Notes under the pieces: model-generated
What the model saw: the letters and a program-made list of their open reading frames with translations, nothing else
Database searches by the model: none
What the model was told of the DNA's origin: nothing
In this document: piece after piece, positions 44,364-52,690 of the stretch
Layout: each line of letters begins with the position of its first letter
Numbering within the stretch: position 1 is the first letter of the stretch
NCBI GenBank assembly: GCA_039029355.1
Contig: JBCCGI010000058.1
Span: 1 to 53,876 of the forward strand
Length of the DNA stretch: 53,876 nt
From: JBCCGI01 sp039029355
GTDB lineage: Bacteria > Planctomycetota > UBA1135 > GCA-002686595
Direction of reading: 5' to 3'
Position numbers and translations under genes: made by a program

Positions 44364-44392
44364 CGCAAACCCTTATTGAAAAAGGGGTTGCG
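44364..44392 (+). terminator. Hairpin after the aminotransferase gene
   Basis: CGCAA-CCC pairs with GGG-TTGCG across an A/G mismatch, with an A-rich 11-nt loop. It lies between the aminotransferase stop and lon, and the loop-side A/T run stands out from the GC-rich surroundings. It is probably a terminator. Confidence 0.5.
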
Positions 44393-44482
44393 CCGGCCTA
44401 AAAGGCGGCGGCACAGCGGCGAATTCGCGCCTGAGCGGCCGATAGAGGAGGACGGCCCGCCCCGGCCTCGCCCCCCTCCTCC

Positions 44483-46924
44483 ATGACCGAACGCACCCAC
44501 GACCTTCCGCTCCTGGCGCTCCCCAGCGCCGTGGTCCTGCCCGGGACGGTCGTGACGGCGGAGGTGACCCACCCGCGCAACCTGCGCGCACTCGAGCGCG
44601 CCCCCGCCGCCGGACACCGGGCCGAGCGGTGCGTGGTGGCCCCGCTCGCCGACCCGGACGCCGAGATCACCCCGGCCGGGTTGCTCGGGGTCGGTGTCCT
44701 CGCGCGCGTCGTGGGCCGCATCCAGCTCCCCGGGGGCGCCCTGCGCCTGGTGCTGCACGGCCTCCGCCGGGTCGCGCTGGGGCCGGTGACCGAGGAGGAC
44801 GGCCTGCTGCGGGCGCGCTCGGCCGAGCTCCGCGAGCCCCCCGCGCCGATCGAGCTGCCCGGGACCGACGCCGCCGGCGGCACCGACGCCGCCGATGAGC
44901 TGGCCCGGGTGGTCGAGCTCCTCGGCCGGCTCGGACGCGTGGATCCGCGCTACCCCGAAGACCTGGCCGGCCTGGTCGAGCTGAACGACGCCGAGCTGGG
45001 ATCGCTGACCGACCTGCTCGCCGGTCAGCTCCCGCTGGCCTACGACGAGCAGGCGCGGCTCCTGGCCGAGTGCTCACCCGAGGCGCGGCTGCGGTTCCTG
45101 CGACGCCATCTGGCGAGCGCGCTGGAGCGCGCGCGCGTGGGGCGCACCGTCGAGGGCAAGGTGAAGGAGCGCATCCGCCGCTCGTTCCTGCGCGAGCAGC
45201 TCGAAGTGCTGCGCGACGAGCTCGGCGAGCCCGACGCACGCTCGGTCGCCGCGGACCGCCTGACCGAACGCGTCGGCGATCACCCACTGCCCGAGTCGGC
45301 CCACCAGCACGCGCTGCACGTCGTCGAGAGCCTGCGCCGCGCGTCACCGACCTCGCCCGAGGCCGCGCGGCTGCGGGCGCACCTCGAGTGGCTGCTCGGG
45401 CTGCCCTGGTCGAATGCCGGGCAGGCGGCGGTCGACTCCGAGGACCGCTTCCTGGAGGTCGCGCGCGCCCTCAACCGCAGCCACTGCGGGCTGAAGGACG
45501 TCAAGCAGCGCGTGCTCGAGTTCCTGGCCGTCCACCGACTGGGCGGCGGGGCGCGCGGGACGGTGCTCTGCTTCTACGGCCCGCCCGGGACCGGCAAGTC
45601 GAGCATGGGCCGCGCGGTGGCGCGCGCGCTCGGGCGCCCCTTCGCCGCCATCCCGGTCGGCGGCATGACGCACGAGAGCGAGCTCGTCGGCGCGTCGCAC
45701 CTGCAGGAGGGCGGCTTCCCCGGCGCGCTGCTGCAGGAGATCCACCGCCTCGGCCGCAACGACCCGGTCATCCTGCTCGACGAGATCGACAAGCTGTCGC
45801 TCGGCAACGAGGGCGACGCGGGCGGCGCGCTGCTGCAGCTGCTCGACCCCGATCAGAACTCCGAGTTCCTCGACCACTTCCTCGGCGTTCCGTTCGACCT
45901 CTCGTCGTGCCTCTTCCTGGTTACCGCGAACGACATGGACGCGATGCCGGACGCGCTGATCGACCGGCTCGAGGTGATCGAGTTCGCCGGCTACACCGAG
46001 TCCGAGAAGGCGGCCATCGCGCGCAAGCACCTGCTGCCGCGCGCACGCGAGGCGGCCGGGCTGGAGTCCTGGCAGTTCCAGCTGACGCCGGCCACGCTCC
46101 GCACGATCATCCGCACGTACACCGAGGAGGCCGGCGTGCGCCACCTGCAGCGCCGCCTGAACGCGCTCGCGCGGAAGGCGGCCGTCGAGGTCGTGAACGG
46201 CGGCAAGGGCCTGTGGCTGCGCAAGGCGGATCTGGCGCGCCTCCTCGGGCCGCCGCTCGTCGACGACGACCTGCGCTTCCTCAAGCCGGCGGTCGGCGTG
46301 GCCACCGGCCTGGCGTGGACGTCCCACGGCGGCGCGCTGCTGCCGATCGAGGCGCTCGCCATGCCCGGCAACGGCAGCCTGACGCTGACCGGATCGGTCG
46401 GCGAGGTGATGCGCGAGTCGGTGCAGACAGCGCTCTCGTGGGCGCGCACGCGCCTGAAGGCGCTCGGCGTGCCGCCGACCTTCCCCGAAGAGGTCGACCT
46501 GCACCTGCACTTCCCCGCGGGCGGCACGCCCAAGGACGGGCCGTCGGCCGGCATCGCGATCGCGACGGTGCTCGTGTCGCTGCTGACGCAGACGCCGTCG
46601 CGCCACGACGTCGCGATGACCGGCGAGATGTCACTCTTGGGTCACGTGCTTCCGGTGGGAGGCCTGCGCGAGAAGCTGCTGGCGTCGATCCGCAGCGGCA
46701 TCCCCGAGGTCATCGTGCCCCAGCGCAACGCCGAGGAGATCCTGCGCCTGCCGCCCGAAATCCGCTCCCAGCTCACGATTCACCTGGTCAACGACGTCGA
46801 CGAGGTCCTGGCGATCGCGCTGCTCCCGCGCGAGGCCGGCGGGAAGGCGCCCGCCGCCCCCAAGCGCCGCAGCACGCGCCGCGCCGAAGGCCGCCGCCGG
46901 AAGAAGCGCCGGCCGGCGAGCTGA
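44483..46924 (+). CDS. lon: ATP-dependent protease Lon
   Basis: The 813-residue Lon protease degrades misfolded and regulatory proteins. It has the N-terminal substrate domain (LPLLALPSAVVLPGTVV), the AAA+ module with Walker A GPPGTGKSSMGR at about residue 366 and Walker B VILLDEIDKL, and a C-terminal peptidase domain. The catalytic dyad is Ser688 in PKDGPSAG and Lys731 in LREKLLASIRSG, with the normal 43-residue spacing. The N-terminal domain contains a loop rich in A, G and D (GTDAAGGTDAADE). The last 25 residues are very basic (KRRSTRRAEGRRRKKRR), which is longer than in E. coli Lon and might aid DNA binding. The ATG at 44483 is clear. Confidence 0.95.
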   Translation: MTERTHDLPLLALPSAVVLPGTVVTAEVTHPRNLRALERAPAAGHRAERCVVAPLADPDAEITPAGLLGVGVLARVVGRIQLPGGALRLVLHGLRRVALGPVTEEDGLLRARSAELREPPAPIELPGTDAAGGTDAADELARVVELLGRLGRVDPRYPEDLAGLVELNDAELGSLTDLLAGQLPLAYDEQARLLAECSPEARLRFLRRHLASALERARVGRTVEGKVKERIRRSFLREQLEVLRDELGEPDARSVAADRLTERVGDHPLPESAHQHALHVVESLRRASPTSPEAARLRAHLEWLLGLPWSNAGQAAVDSEDRFLEVARALNRSHCGLKDVKQRVLEFLAVHRLGGGARGTVLCFYGPPGTGKSSMGRAVARALGRPFAAIPVGGMTHESELVGASHLQEGGFPGALLQEIHRLGRNDPVILLDEIDKLSLGNEGDAGGALLQLLDPDQNSEFLDHFLGVPFDLSSCLFLVTANDMDAMPDALIDRLEVIEFAGYTESEKAAIARKHLLPRAREAAGLESWQFQLTPATLRTIIRTYTEEAGVRHLQRRLNALARKAAVEVVNGGKGLWLRKADLARLLGPPLVDDDLRFLKPAVGVATGLAWTSHGGALLPIEALAMPGNGSLTLTGSVGEVMRESVQTALSWARTRLKALGVPPTFPEEVDLHLHFPAGGTPKDGPSAGIAIATVLVSLLTQTPSRHDVAMTGEMSLLGHVLPVGGLREKLLASIRSGIPEVIVPQRNAEEILRLPPEIRSQLTIHLVNDVDEVLAIALLPREAGGKAPAAPKRRSTRRAEGRRRKKRRPAS

Positions 46925-46953
46925 GGGTTGCGCGCAGGCGCCCATCGGCTCAA

Positions 46954-48030
46954 ATGAACCCGCCCGTGATGAAGCACACGCTCCTCCTTCTTGCTGCCGC
47001 GCCGCTCGCCCTGTTCCCGCTCCAGGATCCGCCCGCCCAGGAGGGCGAGGGCGAGTCCGCCGAGCCGGCGCCCGAGACCCCGCGCCAGCTGCCGCCCGGC
47101 CTGCGGCCCGACCGCCCGATCAAGCGCGTGCCACAGGACCCCGAGGAGCGCACGCTGGAGATCGGCGACATCCCGCTCGAGGAGCTCACCGGGCCTGAGC
47201 GCGACGAGGCCGAGGCGCTGCTGCACGTGCGCCTCGAGGAGCAGTATTTCCTGACCTGCGACGCGAACGGCAACGGCTGGATCTCGTACCGCGAATCGAG
47301 CGCGCGGATGCAGACCGACCGCGACGAGTACTTCCTGTTCGACGCCGACGAGGACGGGCGCATCGGCCGCGACGAGTTCGGCGCGCGTTACCGCTACACG
47401 GTCGAGTCGGTCGGGTCCTTCCGCCCGCCGATCACGCCTAAGTCGCTGTTCCCGACGCCCGAGGGCTCGCCGCTGGTCTACGACTTCAACGCGAGCGGGG
47501 CTCTCGAAGAGCGCGAGCTGAGCGCCTTCCTGCTCGACAAGGGCATCCGGATGCCGGTCAACGTGCTGTTCGACCACCTCGACGCCAACGAGTCCGACGC
47601 GCTCGAGCTGGACGAGTTCGGCGCGGTCGTCGCGACGCTGGCGCCGCTCGTGCCGGACGACCTGCCGCTGCCCGGCGCCGACCTTCTCAGCGGCGGGACG
47701 AGCACGACTCCGGACCTCTCGCTCACCGCTCCGCCGGCCACGGTGCTGGAGCTCTTCGGCACGTCGGTGCCGCGAGAGGTCAAGTACGGCGCCACGCCCG
47801 GACCCGACCGCGTCCCCGGCCCGATCCGCCACTTCGACCGGCTGGACTACGACCGCAGCGGCTTCCTCGAGGAGGAGGACCTGCTCGACCTCCTGCGCCC
47901 GGCCAACGTCGACGTCCGCGTCGGCGCCGTGGTGGCGGCGCTCGACAGCAACGGCGACGGGAAGCTCTCGCGGCTCGAGTTCGAAGAGGCCTTGCACAAA
48001 AGCAACGACTGGGGACCGCGCTACCGGTAG
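46954..48030 (+). CDS. Secreted protein with about six EF-hand calcium-binding loops
   Basis: The 358-residue protein starts with MNPPVMKHTLLLLAAAPLALFPLQD, a signal peptide, and has an E/P-rich linker. It contains six loops of EF-hand type: DANGNGWISYRE, DADEDGRIGRDE, DFNASGALEERE, DANESDALELDE, DYDRSGFLEEED and DSNGDGKLSRLE. They are spaced in three pairs, as in calmodulin-like proteins. A non-EF segment of about 80 residues (PDDLPLPGADLLSGGTSTT...) separates the fourth and fifth loops. Probably extracytoplasmic calcium binding; the partner is unknown. ATG at 46954 is used; ATG at 46969 is also possible. It follows lon by 29 nt and may share its transcript. Confidence 0.85.
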   Translation: MNPPVMKHTLLLLAAAPLALFPLQDPPAQEGEGESAEPAPETPRQLPPGLRPDRPIKRVPQDPEERTLEIGDIPLEELTGPERDEAEALLHVRLEEQYFLTCDANGNGWISYRESSARMQTDRDEYFLFDADEDGRIGRDEFGARYRYTVESVGSFRPPITPKSLFPTPEGSPLVYDFNASGALEERELSAFLLDKGIRMPVNVLFDHLDANESDALELDEFGAVVATLAPLVPDDLPLPGADLLSGGTSTTPDLSLTAPPATVLELFGTSVPREVKYGATPGPDRVPGPIRHFDRLDYDRSGFLEEEDLLDLLRPANVDVRVGAVVAALDSNGDGKLSRLEFEEALHKSNDWGPRYR

Positions 48031-48090
48031 GCTCCTCGGCGCTCCCCGTTCGCGGACCCCGCTCCGGGCACCCCGCGGACCGGCCCGCCG

Positions 48091-49167
48091 ATGAGAGCCC
48101 CGATGAGACACCTGCCGACCCTCGCGCTGCTCGCGCTTCCGGCCTGCCTGGCCTCCTGCCGCTCCGCCGCGGAGACGCTCGACGTGGCCGCTCCCGAGGA
48201 GCCGGCTGAGAGCCGCTTCCGCTTTGAGTACACCGCCTCGCTGCACGGCGTCGAGGCGGCCGCGGACACCGCGCGACTCTGGATCCCGGTGCCGGTCGAC
48301 AACGACGCCCAGGACGTGTCGCAGGCCGAGGTCCTGCTGCGGGCCGAGGGCCCGGGCGGAACGCGCGACGCGCGCCTTCCGCTGAACGAGCCCTTCGAGC
48401 TCACCGTGGGCGAGGGCGAGCGGGCGCTGCACGTGACGCACGCGGACCTGGGCGGCGGCGCCGGGCGCTCGGTGTGCGTCGAGGCGCCCGGGGGCGAAGC
48501 CCTGACGCTGGTGCTCTCCTTCGAGGTGCTACGGCGCGCCACGGGCGGCGGCGGCGCGGCCACCGAGGACGAGCTGCGGGCGGCGCTCGAGCCGGACACC
48601 TACGTGCCGCTCGACGGCAAGGTCGCCGCCGTCGCGGGCTCGTTGGCCACCGCCGACGACCCCGCCGCCACGGCGCGCGCGCTGTACGACCACACGCTGG
48701 AGCGCATGCGCTACGAGAAGCCCGTCGGCGGCTCCTGGGGCCGCGGCGACGCCGAGTGGGCCTGCGACAGCCGCCACGGCAACTGCACCGACTTCCACAG
48801 CTACTTCCTCGGCCTGGCGCGCGTGAAGGGCATCCCGGCACGCTTCGAGATGGGGTTCTCGGTGCCGGCCAGGGGCGACGAGGCCAGCGTCGGCGGCTAC
48901 CACTGCTGGGCCTTCTTCTGGGACGGCGAGCGGTGGGTCCCGGTCGACATCAGCGAGGCCGACAAGCACCCCGAGAGGGCCGAATTCTACTTCGGCGCGC
49001 TCGACCCCGATCGCGTCACGATGACCGGCGGGCGCGACCTGGTGCTGGATCCGCCGGCTGCGCAGGGGCCGCTCAACTTCTTCGTGTATCCCTACGCCGA
49101 GGTCGACGGCAAGATCCGCACGCAGGGCCTCGCGCGGAGCTTCCGGCGCTTCGCGCTGGAGCGCTGA
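48091..49167 (+). CDS. Transglutaminase-like cysteine protease-fold lipoprotein
   Basis: The 358-residue protein has a lipoprotein-type signal (LPTLALLALPACLASC). The transglutaminase core shows all three catalytic residues: Cys in DSRHGNCTDFHSYFLGLARVKGIPARFEMGF, His in GGYHCWAFFWDGERWVPVD, and the Asp of PVDISEADK. These domains act as peptidases, or cross-linkers in a few cases; bacterial ones are often periplasmic peptidases. N-terminal beta strands (about residues 40-140) precede the core. The start at 48091 is taken; ATG at 48103 removes four residues and leaves the signal intact. It is followed by a 13-bp hairpin and then the second palindromic repeat. Confidence 0.9.
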   Translation: MRAPMRHLPTLALLALPACLASCRSAAETLDVAAPEEPAESRFRFEYTASLHGVEAAADTARLWIPVPVDNDAQDVSQAEVLLRAEGPGGTRDARLPLNEPFELTVGEGERALHVTHADLGGGAGRSVCVEAPGGEALTLVLSFEVLRRATGGGGAATEDELRAALEPDTYVPLDGKVAAVAGSLATADDPAATARALYDHTLERMRYEKPVGGSWGRGDAEWACDSRHGNCTDFHSYFLGLARVKGIPARFEMGFSVPARGDEASVGGYHCWAFFWDGERWVPVDISEADKHPERAEFYFGALDPDRVTMTGGRDLVLDPPAAQGPLNFFVYPYAEVDGKIRTQGLARSFRRFALER

Positions 49168-49230
49168 GGGACCTGCGGCGCGGGGCGGCTCGGGCTCGCG
49201 GGTGCGGCGCGGCCTTGCGGCTCGCGCTGT

Positions 49231-49272
49231 GAGTCGGAAGCCCGCGCGCCAAGGCCCCCGGGCTTCCGACTC
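49231..49272 (+). terminator. Hairpin after the transglutaminase-like gene
   Basis: A perfect 13-bp inverted repeat GAGTCGGAAGCCC / GGGCTTCCGACTC encloses a 16-nt loop. No T tract follows. It begins 64 nt after the stop and ends 7 nt before the palindromic repeat. Confidence 0.6.
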
Positions 49273-49278
49273 AGGGCC

Positions 49279-49462
49279 CTAGCCGGATGTCCTCACAAGC
49301 TCGCGGCCCGAATCGCCCAGGTCGTTTTGTGGCCGCACTTTGCGAGCACCGCCGTCCTCGACGACCCGCTCAGGGTCGCCTGCGGGGTCGGCACTCGCAA
49401 AGCACCGCCACAAAACGACCTGGACGATTCGGGCTCGCGATCTTGTGAGGACATCCGGCTAG
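49279..49462 (+). repeat. Long palindromic intergenic repeat, copy 2
   Basis: A 184-bp palindrome lies between the convergent transglutaminase-like and isoaspartyl-peptidase genes. The outer 21 bp are perfect: CTAGCCGGATGTCCTCACAA at the left end pairs with TTGTGAGGACATCCGGCTAG at the right end. An inner arm of about 34 bp (including CAGGTCGTTTTGTGGC / GCCACAAAACGACCTG) has only three differences. The core (49340-49410) has its own stem CTTTGCGAG / CTCGCAAAG and terminal hairpin CGACCC gctca GGGTCG, and it matches copy 1 in about 61 of 71 positions. The right-hand CTAG contains the stop codon of the minus-strand gene. Confidence 0.85.
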
Positions 49463-50571
49463 CCGTGCAGCGAAACCAACCGCTCGCGCCGCGCGCCGTC
49501 CGCGGTCGCGACCGCGAAGTGCCGCCCGGCCACGAGCATCGTGACGCCCGCGTAGCTCCCGTCGAGGCCGACGAGGTAGAAGTGGATGTGGAAGGACGGC
49601 TTCCCGTCCGCGTCGACCAGCCCCGGCTGCCAGGCGGCCTGGCGCTGGGCCTGGCGCGTGATCCGGCGCAGCACCTCGAGGCCCGCGTCGACCGGGCTCG
49701 CGCCCTGCCGCATCAGCTCGACGCACGCGAAGCTCCCGTTCGCGAGCACCGCCGCCTCGCCGCGGCCGGTCGCGCCGGCCGAGCCGGCCTCCATGTCGCA
49801 GTAGAGCCCCGCACCGAGGATCGGCGAGTCGCCCACCCGGCCCGGGACCTTCCAGGAGAGCCCCGAGGTCGTGGTCGTGCAGGCGACCTCGCCGCCGGCC
49901 GACAGCACCGAGCAGTGGATCGTGCCCGTCGTGTGCGGCACGCCGTGCTCGTCGACGCGAACGTCGACGTCCAGCGCGCCGTGCTTCTCGTCCTCCGGAG
50001 CCGGCGGCGGCGGGAGGCGGTCGTCGCGGTCGCTCATCGTCTCGCGCCAGCGCACCCAGGCCTGGCGCGCGCGGTCGGTCAGGAGCTCGGTGTGCGGGTG
50101 CCCATGCATGCGCGCGAACTCGTAGGCCCCGCGCCCCACCAGCAGGCAGTGGTCGGTGCGCTCCATCACCAGGCGCGCCACCTGGGAGGGATGGAGGATG
50201 TTCTCGATGCACGCCACCGCCCCCGAGTTGTGCGTGGGCCCGTGCATGCAGGCGGCGTCGAGCTGCACGACGCCGTCCTCGTTCGGCAGGCCGCCCAGCC
50301 CGACCGACATGTCCTTGGGGTCGGCCTCGACGCGGCCGACGACGCCGAGGGCGGCGTCGAGCGGTTCAGCGCCCTCCTGGAGCTTGGGCAACCACTCCTC
50401 CATCCCCTTCAGCGCGTTGCCGCTGCCGACCATCACCGGCCCGCCGCGCGGGGGCTGGCCCGTGCGCGGGAGCGCGGAGCTGGAGGAGGCCAGGGGAGCG
50501 AGACCGGCGCCGGCGGCGGCGCCGAGGAACGCGCGGCGGTTGGGGCGCGGGAAGGGTGAAGTTGAGCTCAT
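49459..50571 (-). CDS. N4-(beta-N-acetylglucosaminyl)-L-asparaginase/isoaspartyl-peptidase family Ntn hydrolase
   Basis: The 370-residue protein belongs to the Ntn-hydrolase family of glycosylasparaginases and isoaspartyl peptidases. These cut themselves to expose a threonine nucleophile. The cleavage region here is EHGVPHTTGTIHCSVL, with Thr of GTI as the likely nucleophile. Further on, GDSPILGAGLYCDMEAGSAGATGRGEA supplies the substrate-binding part. The N-terminus (PFPRPNRRAFLGAAAGAGLAPLASS) is a Tat signal, so the protein would be exported folded. ATG at 50571 is used. The stop TAG lies in the end of palindromic repeat copy 2. The 396-bp upstream region contains a long imperfect hairpin. 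Confidence 0.9.
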   Translation of the reverse strand: MSSTSPFPRPNRRAFLGAAAGAGLAPLASSSSALPRTGQPPRGGPVMVGSGNALKGMEEWLPKLQEGAEPLDAALGVVGRVEADPKDMSVGLGGLPNEDGVVQLDAACMHGPTHNSGAVACIENILHPSQVARLVMERTDHCLLVGRGAYEFARMHGHPHTELLTDRARQAWVRWRETMSDRDDRLPPPPAPEDEKHGALDVDVRVDEHGVPHTTGTIHCSVLSAGGEVACTTTTSGLSWKVPGRVGDSPILGAGLYCDMEAGSAGATGRGEAAVLANGSFACVELMRQGASPVDAGLEVLRRITRQAQRQAAWQPGLVDADGKPSFHIHFYLVGLDGSYAGVTMLVAGRHFAVATADGARRERLVSLHG

Positions 50572-50659
50572 GCCCCATGGGACACGATCCCGCCGCCGGC
50601 TGCCAAGCCCGCATTGCCCGGGCGGTCGCGCGCCCTGTTCGCGGCCGGCAAGAAGTGCG

Positions 50660-50805
50660 TTTAGGGGCCCGTCCGCGCCCGGCCGGGTGGTCCCAAACGG
50701 AAACGACCGCTTCGCTGCGGGGCTAGGCCCTGCCGCGAAGCGGTCTCGTTCCCGGAATCCACGCCACCAGAACCGGCCAATCCAGGGGCGCACGGGGCTG
50801 ACCAC
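50660..50805 (-). other. Long imperfect hairpin in the intergenic region upstream of the asparaginase-family gene
   Basis: The region between the M28 peptidase stop (50968) and the asparaginase-family start (50571) has no gene. Its central part folds on itself. The centre is GCGGGGC tag GCCCTGC, and next to it is a 10-bp perfect stem ACCGCTTCGC / GCGAAGCGGT. AACG/CGTT, GGCCGG/CCGGCC and GT-CGCGCCC/GGGGCG-AC pair further outwards. It is unrelated in sequence to the two CTAG-bounded palindromes. It may be a leader structure, a terminator or an independent RNA. A small GCGGG aga CCCGC hairpin lies near 50817-50830. I see nothing else in 50572-50967. Confidence 0.45.
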
Positions 50806-50967
50806 AACGGGAACCTCGCGGGAGACCCGCCAGGAACCCCGGTCTGCCGACCATCGGCTTCCCCGCTGATTCCAGAGCCCGCTCCCCCCCAGGGGCGCGG
50901 ACGCTTCTTGAGACGAGGGTAACCGGGCTCCCGGTTCCCTATTTTCCCGGGGATCGGAGCGCCACCT

Positions 50968-52680
50968 TCAGCGGTCGTCGGAGCCGGCCGGAGTGTCGAC
51001 GTCGGGCCCGAGGCAATGGGCGCGGAGCCACATGCGGGCGCCGTAGCACCAGCGCTGCCAGGCCTCGACGGCGTCCTGCCGGTCGACGGCGTCGGCGGCG
51101 TCCACGCGCACCTGCTCCTCGCGCGCCAGGCTACGCAGGTAGCGGTCGAGGTCGGTCGGCCGCGGGTCGGCCGCCGCCAAGGCGGTGGCGAGCAGCGCGG
51201 TCCCGGTGCGCCGCATCTCCTCGGGGTCGACGAACGGGATGCGGTCGAGGCTCGTGTGGTACGTGAAGTCGGTGAAGTGCCAGAAGAGCGCCGCCGGCAC
51301 GCCCATCTTGATGTACACGTCGTGGTCGCTGCCGCCCTCCCACGGGTGGTCGGCGGTCGTCCAGCCGCCCGCCTGGACCGCCACGTCGGCCATCGCGCAG
51401 CGCGCGATCACGGCCAGGCCGTTGGGCTTGACCCAGTCGTCCTCGACCTCCCAGGCGCCCCAGGGCGTGTGCTCGTCGGGCGGGAGCGTCGTGACCGCAC
51501 CGGGGTCGGGATGGCGCTCCAGCAGCGCGATCGCGCCGGTGTCGGCCGACTGCCCGGTCATGTCGGACGAGATCCCGACGACCGGCGTGCGCTTGGTCTT
51601 TTCGAGCCACACCTCGGTCTGGCGGAACTCATCGCCCCACAGGAACACGAGGCTGCGGTCCGGCCAGGGCAGCGTGTTGTCCTTCAGCAACTCGGCCAAC
51701 CCGCGCGCGCTCTCGAGCAGGCCGGCGAGGCCGCTCGCGTTGTCGCAGGCGCCGGGCTCCTGCACGTGGCTGCTGATCGCGACCGCCTCGCCCGGGCGCT
51801 TCGAGCCGACCACGACGGCCACGACGGTGCGCAGCGGGCGCTCCTCCAGCTCGACCTCGGCCTCGAGCGAGAGCTGCACCTTCTTGCCCGCCTCGACCGC
51901 GTCGCGGATGGTGGCGTAGGAGCGCGGAGACATCTGGCAGACCGGCACCGCCGTGCCCGGCGGCATCTGGCGGAACTGGATCGCGTCGAGATGGCGCTCG
52001 GCCCCCGACGGATCGACGTTGAACGGGAAGAGCGAGGCCGAAACGACCCCCGCCGCGCCCTGGCTGCGCGCACGCGCGAGCACCTGCCGCGCGCTGGCGT
52101 CGGTGACCAGGATCTCGCCCTCGTCCAGCTCGGCCAGCGACATCGCCACCGTGCCCGACACCGAGGCCGAGGGGCTGTGCACCGGCAGCATGGTGCGGTC
52201 GGTGTCGTCGTCGGGCCCGAAGGCGTGCAGCTCGCGCTCCTTGCCGTCGACGCGCATCGTCAGCCGGCCGCTCTTGGCGCTCCAGGCGGGGTGGTCCATC
52301 GCCTCCTCGAGCACGCGCAGCTCCAGGCGCGGATCCTTGCCGTAGCCCGCCTCGCGCAGCACCTCGAGGATGCGGTCGATCACCGCGTCGTACCCCGGGT
52401 TCGCCGGCGTGCGGTAGAAGGGGTCGGCGAAGGCGACCGTCTGCATCGCGCGCTTCGTGCGGAAGGCCTCGAAGAGCGGGCCGACGAAGCGCGCGGGACC
52501 GTGCTCGTCCAGCGCGACGCTCGGCCCACGGTGGTCGATCTCGGGACGCGCTTGCTGCTCGCCGCTCTCGGCCAGCATGCGGGCGATCTCGCGCTCCGGA
52601 GAGGCGCACGCGAACGCGAGGAGCCCACTCGCTAGGGCCATCGCCCCAGGGCTCAGGGTGCGGGAAACGCGCATCCGCAT
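50968..52680 (-). CDS. M28-family zinc metallopeptidase, lipoprotein
   Basis: The 570-residue M28 (aminopeptidase Y/S-like) peptidase has a lipoprotein-type leader (SGLLAFACASPER) and a large N-terminal part that includes a PA-like insert (about residues 180-290, FGPDDDTDRTMLPVHSPSASVSGTVAMSL). The zinc and catalytic residues are in ISSHVQEPGACDNASG (His and bridging Asp), LVFLWGDEF (Glu pair equivalent), GISSDMTGQ (Asp) and DFTYHTSLDRIPFVD (His). It starts 10 nt after mtnP in the same direction, so they are probably in one operon although unrelated in function. ATG at 52680 is used; ATG two codons later is also possible. Confidence 0.9.
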   Translation of the reverse strand: MRMRVSRTLSPGAMALASGLLAFACASPEREIARMLAESGEQQARPEIDHRGPSVALDEHGPARFVGPLFEAFRTKRAMQTVAFADPFYRTPANPGYDAVIDRILEVLREAGYGKDPRLELRVLEEAMDHPAWSAKSGRLTMRVDGKERELHAFGPDDDTDRTMLPVHSPSASVSGTVAMSLAELDEGEILVTDASARQVLARARSQGAAGVVSASLFPFNVDPSGAERHLDAIQFRQMPPGTAVPVCQMSPRSYATIRDAVEAGKKVQLSLEAEVELEERPLRTVVAVVVGSKRPGEAVAISSHVQEPGACDNASGLAGLLESARGLAELLKDNTLPWPDRSLVFLWGDEFRQTEVWLEKTKRTPVVGISSDMTGQSADTGAIALLERHPDPGAVTTLPPDEHTPWGAWEVEDDWVKPNGLAVIARCAMADVAVQAGGWTTADHPWEGGSDHDVYIKMGVPAALFWHFTDFTYHTSLDRIPFVDPEEMRRTGTALLATALAAADPRPTDLDRYLRSLAREEQVRVDAADAVDRQDAVEAWQRWCYGARMWLRAHCLGPDVDTPAGSDDR

Positions 52681-52690
52681 GGATCTTCTC

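Noticed and set aside
49279..49462. Palindromic repeats as integron attC sites
   Set aside because: No RYYYAAC/GTTRRRY core boxes, no cassette-like gene orientation and no integrase nearby. The perfect arms are also unlike attC.
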